DNA of 15,390 nt from Clostridiaceae bacterium. Its GTDB lineage: Bacteria > Bacillota > Clostridia > Oscillospirales > Acutalibacteraceae. Position 1 is the stretch's first letter. Each line of letters begins with the position of its first letter. Where the stretch lies: assembly GCA_016295355.1 (NCBI GenBank), contig JAEDLK010000030.1, forward strand, positions 1 through 15,390, in the 5' to 3' direction. This document shows positions 6,853 through 13,900 of this stretch, piece after piece. The position numbers and the translations under genes are program-made. The notes beneath the pieces are model-generated. The model saw only the letters and a program-made list of their open reading frames with translations, did no database searches and was not told the DNA's origin.

Positions 6853-8724
6853 ATGCCGTATTATCCCTTTGACTCAAGAAACAGTCTCTATCAATCGCAT
6901 ATCGGAGCCGTAGCATCCGGGACAACCCGGATGCTACGGCTACTCTTACATAGGGACGCCTGCGTACAGGAGGCTTTTTTCCGCATAAAGGACGACAAAA
7001 ACGGTCAATTCTGCGAATACCGCATGGAGCCGGGCGACTGGTTGGAGGATTATCGGTATTACACTGTTTCCTTTACGCCGGACGAAGGTCTTTACTGGTA
7101 TGAATTTCGCTATACCAGTGATTTTGGCACCTTTTTTGTTGTTAAATCGGATCATTCCCTTGGCGTAGTGAGCCGAACAGGCGGCGACTTTTGGCAAATG
7201 ACCGTCTACGATGCCTCATACCGTACGCCCGACTGGTTAAAGGGTGGCCTGATTTATCAAATCTTCCCCGACCGCTTTTACCGTGGACACAATCCGGCCG
7301 GCGGACAACAGCCGGACAGATATTACACCCATGATTGGAATGCCCAACCGATTTATACGCAAAATGACCCGATTGCTCGACTCGGCAACGATTTTTACGG
7401 CGGCAACCTTGACGGCATTCGGCAAAAACTGCCCTACCTTGCCGACCTGGGCGTCACGGCACTGTATCTCAATCCGATTTTTGAAGCCCATTCCAACCAC
7501 CGTTACAATACAGCCGACTATCTGAAAATCGACCCTGATCTCGGGACAACCGAAGATCTTGTGCGTCTTTGCCGTGAAGCAGATCGCTACGGCATGGCGG
7601 TCATTCTCGACGGCGTCTTTTCGCATACCGGTTCTGATAGCCTGTACTTTAATAAAAACGGTCGATATGAAACCCTCGGGGCGTATCAATCGACCGATTC
7701 CCCCTATGCTTCATGGTATCATTTCCGTCATTTTCCGGATGATTACGATGCTTGGTGGGGCATTGACACCCTGCCTGAAACCAACGAAACCGACCCGGAC
7801 TTTGATCGATTTATCACCGGACCGGATGGCATCATCCGTCATTGGTTACGGTGCGGCATTAAGGGTTGGCGATTGGATGTGGCGGATGAATTGCCCGACT
7901 CTATGATTGACCACATTCGCACGGCGATGAAGGATGAAAATAAGGATGCCTTTTTACTCGGCGAAGTATGGGAGGATGCCACCAACAAGGTCAGTCATGG
8001 CGGCCGCCGCCGTTTTCTGCGGGGCAGCCAATTGGATTCTGTCATGAATTATCCGTTTTATGAGGCCATTATTCGGTATTTGACCGGCGGTAATTCACGG
8101 GATTTAATTGACACGGTACTGGCGTTAACCGAAAATTATCCACCCATGGCCCTGCATCTGCTGATGAACCACATCGGCACCCACGATACACCCAGAATCC
8201 TTACCCGTTTGGGCGATACCGAAACAGCCCAAACAGACCGTTCTTGGCAGGCCGGCCGTCATTTGGACGGCGAGCGTCTGGCCAAGGGGCTTCGTTTTGT
8301 CAAAATGGCCGCCGTGCTGCAATATACCCTGCCGGGTGTTCCCTCTTTATATTACGGCGACGAGGTGGGAATGCAGGGTTACGGCGATCCGTTTTGTCGA
8401 GGTGCTTTCCCTTGGGGTAACGAAAACACCGATTTGCTTGCTTTCTATCAAGCAATCGGTCGGATGAGACGAAACAATGCCTGCTTTTCAGGCGGCGAGT
8501 TTGTGCCGATCTATGCCAATTTCGGCCATCTTGTTTATATGCGTCGCACCGGGGATAATGCAGTTCTTGTCGGTATTAACCGTTGGTGCGATGACGCACA
8601 AGTGGACATTCCGAACGAGTGGGAGAACGGCACTGCCCTGTTTGGTCAACCGCCTCATGACGGTATACTGACCATTAAAAAAGAGAGCTTTTGTGTGATC
8701 GAATATAACAAGACTGCCGATTAA
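6853..8724 (+). CDS. GH13 alpha-glucan hydrolase (neopullulanase/cyclomaltodextrinase/maltodextrin glucosidase-like)
   Basis: A 623-residue intracellular enzyme without signal peptide. Residues 1 to about 125 form an N-terminal beta domain like the CBM34 module of neopullulanases. The GH13 barrel follows with all four conserved regions: VILDGVFSHTG; GWRLDVADE with nucleophile D342; LLGEVWED with acid/base E371; and NHIGTHDT with D445. Its likely job is to hydrolyse branched or short maltodextrins left by GlgP. The ATG at 6853 is preferred because AAGGA (6842-6846) lies 6 bases upstream; a TTG at 6847 overlapping the glgP stop would have no spacing. Codons 18-30 contain a perfect 16-bp inverted repeat. 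The exact specificity (neopullulanase, cyclomaltodextrinase or maltodextrin glucosidase) is not resolved. Confidence 0.92.
   Translation: MPYYPFDSRNSLYQSHIGAVASGTTRMLRLLLHRDACVQEAFFRIKDDKNGQFCEYRMEPGDWLEDYRYYTVSFTPDEGLYWYEFRYTSDFGTFFVVKSDHSLGVVSRTGGDFWQMTVYDASYRTPDWLKGGLIYQIFPDRFYRGHNPAGGQQPDRYYTHDWNAQPIYTQNDPIARLGNDFYGGNLDGIRQKLPYLADLGVTALYLNPIFEAHSNHRYNTADYLKIDPDLGTTEDLVRLCREADRYGMAVILDGVFSHTGSDSLYFNKNGRYETLGAYQSTDSPYASWYHFRHFPDDYDAWWGIDTLPETNETDPDFDRFITGPDGIIRHWLRCGIKGWRLDVADELPDSMIDHIRTAMKDENKDAFLLGEVWEDATNKVSHGGRRRFLRGSQLDSVMNYPFYEAIIRYLTGGNSRDLIDTVLALTENYPPMALHLLMNHIGTHDTPRILTRLGDTETAQTDRSWQAGRHLDGERLAKGLRFVKMAAVLQYTLPGVPSLYYGDEVGMQGYGDPFCRGAFPWGNENTDLLAFYQAIGRMRRNNACFSGGEFVPIYANFGHLVYMRRTGDNAVLVGINRWCDDAQVDIPNEWENGTALFGQPPHDGILTIKKESFCVIEYNKTAD
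6906..6941 (+). repeat. Perfect 16-bp inverted repeat within the start of the GH13 gene
   Basis: The arm AGCCGTAGCATCCGGG (6906-6921) is followed by the loop ACAA and then its exact reverse complement (6926-6941). In RNA this would be a very stable, GC-rich tetraloop hairpin 55 bases after the glgP stop and 53 bases into the GH13 coding sequence. No T run follows, so it is not an intrinsic terminator. Confidence 0.85.
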
Positions 8725-8764
8725 CACCCTAAAATGCGAAAACGAGTGGGTTTACCACCATCAA

Positions 8765-8810
8765 AAAAACCACGCATTCACCGCAACAAGCGGCATGATG
8801 CGTGGTTTTT
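8765..8810. terminator. Bidirectional intrinsic terminator
   Basis: A 13-bp stem AAAAACCACGCAT (8765-8777) / ATGCGTGGTTTTT (8798-8810) with an inner CCGC/GCGG stem. A and T runs flank it, so it can act on both strands. It lies between the convergent GH13 gene (+) and the ybaK-like gene (-). Confidence 0.9.
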
Positions 8811-8827
8811 ACTGTGTTTTTTCGATT

Positions 8828-9295
8828 TTATGAAACGGTAATATCGGCTAAGGTTGCCCCTACATATTCGAGAGCCTCTCGGGTGGACAATTCAACCTGT
8901 GCCCCGACACGGCCGGCACTGAAAAAGATGATTTCGCCGTCAGCGGCACTGTCATCAAAAACCGTTGTGAATTTCTTCTTCATACCGATAGGCGAGCAAC
9001 CGCCGTGAACATAACCGGTCAACGGCAACAAATCCTTTTGCTGAAGCATGGACAGCGACTTCACCGACACAGCGGCAGCCGCTTTTTTCAAATCAAGACT
9101 CTTTGCAACGGGTATCACAAAGACAAAGGGAACTTTTTTTTCTGAAACTGTCACCAAAGTCTTAAAAGCACGGGCCGGATCTTCGTTGAGCACCGATGCA
9201 ATCGTAACGCCGTCGGTAATACTGTGATCATACAAATGGGGTGTGTACTCGATTTTTGCCTGATCCAACAAGCGCATAACATTGGTTTTTTGCAT
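8828..9295 (-). CDS. ybaK: YbaK/EbsC family Cys-tRNA(Pro) deacylase
   Basis: A 155-residue single-domain protein of the YbaK/EbsC family, which hydrolyses cysteine mischarged onto tRNA(Pro) as a trans-editing factor. FKTLV with K45 matches the essential lysine region, and GGCSPIG (residues 98-104) matches the family substrate loop. Length is typical (about 155-160). The ATG at 9295-9293 is chosen because AAGGAG lies 7 bases upstream; an upstream in-frame ATG at 9334 falls at the edge of the repeat and would add an arginine-rich tail unknown in the family. Copy 4 of the structured repeat lies directly upstream in the same orientation, so transcription probably starts at its extended -10 and passes its hairpins. 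It converges on the GH13 gene with a shared terminator. Confidence 0.9.
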   Translation of the reverse strand: MQKTNVMRLLDQAKIEYTPHLYDHSITDGVTIASVLNEDPARAFKTLVTVSEKKVPFVFVIPVAKSLDLKKAAAAVSVKSLSMLQQKDLLPLTGYVHGGCSPIGMKKKFTTVFDDSAADGEIIFFSAGRVGAQVELSTREALEYVGATLADITVS

Positions 9296-9333
9296 CCTTC
9301 TTCTCCTTATTACCATGTGCTTTTCATTTACCA

Positions 9334-9459
9334 CGAAGCAAAAATACTTGCTCGCAAGGGTGTTTTTGCGAGGCCGTCAATACCGCAAGCACACCTGCGG
9401 TGTGCAAGGCGACAGCCGTAAAGGATTGCAAAGCAATCCTTTTTGCGGATATTATACCA
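9334..9459 (-). repeat. Structured repeat unit, copy 4 (dispersed, leader of ybaK)
   Basis: A minus-strand copy of the unit seen at 2276-2528, about 7 kb away. The extended -10 TGGTATAAT (9459-9451) and the hairpin AAAGGATTGC/GCAATCCTTT are conserved. The central hairpin has lost a base on one arm and changed its partner on the other. The terminator-like stem (9340-9367) has one compensatory G-C to A-T change and one mismatch. It ends with CGTGGTA, the same words that close the other copies, about 35 bases before the ybaK start. Confidence 0.85.
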
Positions 9460-9480
9460 CGGTTTCACCCGAATGTTCAA
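9451..9480 (-). promoter_or_regulatory. Promoter reading into repeat copy 4 and ybaK
   Basis: On the minus strand TTGAAC (9480-9475) is followed after 18 bases by TATAAT (9456-9451) with the extended TGG. The -35 lies outside the repeat, whereas the -10 is its first element. Confidence 0.55.
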
Positions 9481-9529
9481 GCTTTTTAAGATGTCATCGG
9501 CCGTCTTTCTAATTTTTTCCTCCTTTCTA

Positions 9530-9558
9530 TTGAATATAATATTTGACTATGTTATAAT
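9530..9558 (+). promoter_or_regulatory. Promoter for the hairpin-chain leader and amidohydrolase
   Basis: TTGAAT (9530-9535), a 17-base spacer and TATAAT (9553-9558) with an extended TGT before the -10. This near-consensus promoter places the transcript start around 9564-9566, just before the first hairpin. It is divergent from the ybaK promoter. Confidence 0.7.
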
Positions 9559-9570
9559 GACTGTGGAATA

Positions 9571-9746
9571 TCGAAACGCTAATAAGCGTTTCGAAAAGCC
9601 GATTTTATCGGCTTTTGCACATTCAAATACGCAAGTTTTGAATTTGCTCTATATCCATTGCAATGGTATCGACAAATTTTCTTTGAAAATTTGCTACCAA
9701 ATCGTAGATTTGGTGTCGAAATGGTGTATTGGACCACTATTTCGAC
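9571..9746 (+). promoter_or_regulatory. Hairpin-chain 5' leader (candidate structured RNA)
   Basis: Consecutive short hairpins almost fill this stretch: TCGAAACGCT/AGCGTTTCGA (9571-9594); AAAAGCCGAT/ATCGGCTTTT (9594-9616, sharing one base with the first); GCAAGTT/AATTTGC (9631-9647, one G-U); the palindrome CCATTGCAATGG (9655-9666); CAAATTTTC/GAAAATTTG (9673-9693); ACCAAATC/GATTTGGT (9696-9714); and GTCGAAATGGTG/CACTATTTCGAC (9715-9746, one G-U). Most loops are 3-4 bases. GAAT-ATCG near 9566 and CGATACATTC at 9768-9777 could pair to close the whole array. It matches no riboswitch I recognise. It sits between a strong promoter and the amidohydrolase ribosome binding site, so it would be the leader RNA. 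A non-coding mobile repeat is the alternative. Confidence 0.7.
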
Positions 9747-9798
9747 TATCTGCGACCATTGTAATGACGATACATTCAAAAAGAGTGGAGGAAATAAT

Positions 9799-10836
9799 AT
9801 GATCCGTGATACCCATTGTCACCTATCACACGGTATGACACTGACCGACGCTGTGTCCTATTTCAAAATGATGCGCAATGCGAATGACCTTGAAAAGATC
9901 ACATTGCTGTCGATACCGACAGCAGGCGTCTTGAGCCGCACACAGAATTTGCAGATTTTAGCGGCCAAGCAGGAGCTTTACCCCTACTGTTTTGCTTATA
10001 TGGGCTTGACCCATGAGCCGGGACACGCCGACTACCTCACCCAGTTAGAGAGAGGCCTACAGCAAGGCTTTGAAGGCTTAAAAATTTTGGAAACGAAACC
10101 GGACATACAAAAGAAACTGGGCTTTCGGATGAGCGATCCTATGTTCGATGATATGTTTGCCCGTGCCGAGGAGCTGAATTTACCGGTTCTCATGCATGTG
10201 GCCGACCCGTCCACCAGCTGGGATCGCACAAAAATTGACAAGTGGGCGTTAGAACACGGCCGTTGCTACGATGCCCCCGGCTTTTTATCCCAAGAGGATT
10301 TTTACCAAGAGATAGAGGACATTTTGCGCAAGCACCCCTGTTTGCGTTTAACGCTGGCTCATTTCTACTTCATGGCCGATGATTTAGAAAGAGCTGACGA
10401 ATTTTTGACCCGTCATCCCTCGGTTAGTTTTGATTTAACCCCCGGCAAAGAGATGTATCTGTCCTTTAGTGCCGATCCCGAAAAAAGTGCCGACTTTTTC
10501 CGTAAATACGCCGACAGACTTTACTTCGGCACCGATGTCCATGACGAAAATGTTCCCCGTTATCATGGGGACCTCTATCATCTGGTACGGGATATGGTCA
10601 GCGGTCATGAACCGTTTGATTTATGGGGCAACCATTATGTTCCCATGGGCCTTGAAAAAGAAGTCTGTGATAAGATTTTTTGTGATAATCACCGTGCTTT
10701 GTTGGGTGACACCCCCAAACCTATCAATCGTGAGGCTGTTTTAGAGGAAATAAACCGCTTAACGCAAGTCAAAGATACGCTTAGCCAAGACGATGCCAAG
10801 GCACTTGAAGCATTGACCGACTACTTTTTATATTGA
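9799..10836 (+). CDS. Metal-dependent hydrolase, amidohydrolase-2 type TIM barrel
   Basis: A 345-residue cytoplasmic amidohydrolase-superfamily protein. The metal-site residues are in the expected order: HxH at H6/H8 (DTHCHLS), H133 (LMHVAD), H188 (LAHFYF) and D246 (GTDVHD). These resemble the amidohydrolase_2 family, whose members include decarboxylases and lactone or amide hydrolases; the substrate cannot be named. About 40 C-terminal residues after the barrel look like a helical extension. The ATG at 9799 has GGAGG 7 bases upstream. The frame is open further upstream through the hairpin leader, but that stretch shows no protein-like character. The gene is preceded by an unusually structured leader and followed within 11 bases by the promoter of the dockerin gene, so it is probably monocistronic. 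Confidence 0.87.
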   Translation: MIRDTHCHLSHGMTLTDAVSYFKMMRNANDLEKITLLSIPTAGVLSRTQNLQILAAKQELYPYCFAYMGLTHEPGHADYLTQLERGLQQGFEGLKILETKPDIQKKLGFRMSDPMFDDMFARAEELNLPVLMHVADPSTSWDRTKIDKWALEHGRCYDAPGFLSQEDFYQEIEDILRKHPCLRLTLAHFYFMADDLERADEFLTRHPSVSFDLTPGKEMYLSFSADPEKSADFFRKYADRLYFGTDVHDENVPRYHGDLYHLVRDMVSGHEPFDLWGNHYVPMGLEKEVCDKIFCDNHRALLGDTPKPINREAVLEEINRLTQVKDTLSQDDAKALEALTDYFLY

Positions 10837-10846
10837 AAGACTTTCC

Positions 10847-10875
10847 TTGACAAATGCTTTACTATCTTTTATCAT
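10847..10875 (+). promoter_or_regulatory. Promoter of the dockerin protein gene
   Basis: Consensus TTGACA (10847-10852), a 17-base spacer and TATCAT (10870-10875). The leader of about 70 bases holds a hairpin GTATTG/CAATAC (10878-10894) and the palindrome TGGAAAA-A-TTTTCCA (10920-10934). The latter ends just before AGGAGG (10939-10944), which lies 8 bases from the ATG. Confidence 0.75.
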
Positions 10876-10952
10876 AAGTATTGGCAGACAATACCAGCGT
10901 TTTTATTGTTAAGGTGCACTGGAAAAATTTTCCATATTAGGAGGATGAACAC

Positions 10953-13900
10953 ATGAAAAAAACATTGGCACTGTTTTTGGTTGCTGTGATGCTTCTCTCG
11001 CTTGTTCCAGCAGGAGCGATTACGGTTGATCAAGAGCCATCACAAAGAAGTGTTGAAAGCATTTCTATTTCCGATATCGTGTTAGTGGAAAACAACACGT
11101 GCTACACCATGGAAAACCCTGATGGTTCAGAGTACACCTATTACTATTATAACCCGACCGTGACCGTCACATTTACGGACCAAACGGTTGTGGAGTCTAT
11201 CTCTTCCAATATTCTTATTGATGGCGAATGGCAATCGGTGGAGTTTACCGATTTGCAGGAAACAGAACACTGGGTCAAGGACAATACCTATACTGTAACC
11301 GCTTCTTTACAAGGTGTTTCCACCACCTTCCGCGTCAGCATTATTGAATCTCCCATTGCGAACGTTTATTTTTCCGATGTTACCCTGTTGAACGAAAGCG
11401 ATGGTTGTTGGGAAACAGATATTGACGGCCAAGAGTTTTTCTACTATTCCATTCCTTATCCAAATGTTACCGTCTTGCTTAAAAATGGAGATGTCATGAA
11501 TTTCCCTAACGGCAATGTCGAAATTGACGGCATTTCCTACTCCTTTAGCTACCGCGATAATCAATATAGTGAGCATTGGACCCTCGGTAACACCTATCAG
11601 GTTCCTGCCTCCCTTGGAGGATGCACCGGCGTCATGTCTGTCACCATTATTGATTCTCCGATCACCGACATCCACATTGATGATTTTTCGATCACCCCGG
11701 GACAGAACTGTTCTTTGACGACAGACAGAGAAAACGGCGGTTTCTATTTACGGTATTTTATATACCCGCAGGTCACCCTGACATTGGCTGATGGCTCAAC
11801 CACCACAACCGATCGTGGCTGTTTTGACTACCAAGGCAAAACCTATTTTATTACCATTGATGACAACCAGGAGAATAACCACTGGATGCCCGGAAACACT
11901 TACGAGATAACCGCCGGTGTGGAAAATGTCACAACCAGCTTTCATGTCACCGTCGACTCTTTACCGGTAAGGCATGTTGAATTTGAGGATGTAATCCTGT
12001 ATGCCAATTTGGATGGTCATAAGCAAACTGACATGAATATGTCTGATTATTTCTATTACAATTTTCACCCCATGTGCACCATCACCTATAACGACGGCTC
12101 CCAACAAAGGGTTTCAACCAACGATGTGAGGGTAAACGGCGAACCGTTCGATTTCTACTGTTACGATAATCAGTACGAGGAACACTGGACTGTTGGCAAC
12201 ACCTATGAAGTACCGGTTTCTATTTTAGGCTTTATGGATACCATTCGTTGTACTGTTAAGGAATCCCCCGTTGTTTCGGTATCCGCCAGGGATGTTGAGT
12301 TCTTGGCAAATACCAATGGTTATACCAGTTATGACGAATCCGGCAATGAGTATTACAAATACCAATACTCATACAATACCGAATATACCGTCACATTTGA
12401 GGACGGAACGGTAATAACCAACCACGGTCCCGATTTTTCGTATGAAGGTCATACATTCCGGATATCTGTAACAGACAATCAAGATACCGACCATTGGTTA
12501 CCCGGTCGCACCTACTCTGTAAACCTTGAAATTGGCGATATATCCGGCACCTTTAATGTCAGCATTACCGAGTCACCGATTTCTGAGATTATCTTTGATC
12601 CCATTCAGTTATATGAAAACTCAAACGGCTATTTCCAGAACGATTTTATGACCGGCGGATACTTTTACCATTATTCCTACTACCCCTCCTCCTTCACGGT
12701 TAAGTTAAAGGATGGAACCGTTCTCGAGAGTAATGGTTCCGGTATATACTACAACGATCAGTACTATCACTTGGCCTATACCGATACCCAATGGCAAGAA
12801 CACTGGACAGTCGGCAATGAGTATAAGGTTGCTGCCTCTATTTTGGGATTCTCTACCGAATTCACCGTTTCAATCGAGGAAGCCCCCATCAAAAACATAG
12901 CCATGCAAAACACATCTGTCATTGCCGGCACGCACCTTTCAAACTCATATTACAGTTTTGAGGCACCCCCGCTAACCGTTACCCTCAAGGATAATCAAAT
13001 GGTTACCGTTAATCCGTACAAAAGCTACAGCGGCAATGATTTGGAATGCTATGAATGCTATATCGACGATATAGCTTACACCCTTTCAATCAACGCAAAA
13101 GAGATGCAACAGGATAAACCATGGGAAGAAGGCAACACCTATACGGTCACAGCCTCAATCGCCAGCGTCAGCACGACCTTTGATGTTTCGATTGTAAAAA
13201 ATCCCGTTGTTGAGGTCATTGTTGAAGATGTATATCTGTATGAAAACACCGGTGGTATCGATGTTGAGGATGAAAACGGCCGCTTCTTCCTCTATGATAA
13301 ACATCTGCAACCAACCGAATACAGTTTTAAGTTAGCAGACGGTACCATTCTTAAAGCAGAAGAGTTTATGGATTATTCTTACAATAACCCGTATTATGTC
13401 GTGATTGACCATCAATTCTATGAGCTGACCGATGTGACCGATGAACAGGACATCAATCATTGGAATGTCGGCGTACATTCCGCTACCGCCAGCTTTTTGG
13501 ATGTAACGTGCGATTTCAATGTCACAATTTTAGAAAATCCGATTGTTGATGTTAAGGTTGATGACTGCGCCTATATATGTTCGCACCATCAAATACCGGA
13601 TCCCATGGCAACCGTCACCTACGCTGACGGAACTGTCGTAAGGAAAAAAATAAGCTTACTTCCTATCACAGCCTATTATGATCCGATTTTCAACCAATCC
13701 CAAACCCACTATACAGGCGATTCTTTCGTATTACCGTTATATAATTGCGAAACAGCCGGCCGTTACGAGTTCACCATAACCGTTAACTCAAAAACTTATC
13801 CTGTCAATGTGACAGTTACCAATGAATTGAGCATTAAAACGTGCAAACTCATTAAACCACCCACAAAGACAGCCTATGCCTCCGGCCAGTTTGCCGATCC

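Noticed and set aside
9443..9802. An open frame of 119 codons crossing the hairpin chain, and the amidohydrolase frame extended up to 9658.
   Set aside because: Both are accidental openings in AT-rich palindromic DNA with no suitable ribosome binding site. The amidohydrolase begins at 9799 with GGAGG and the conserved HxH within eight residues.
13057..13075. The 9+1+9 palindrome GCTATATCG-A-CGATATAGC inside the dockerin gene.
   Set aside because: It is a single AT-rich palindrome in a 4-kb coding sequence, with no promoter or gene boundary nearby; chance is a sufficient explanation.
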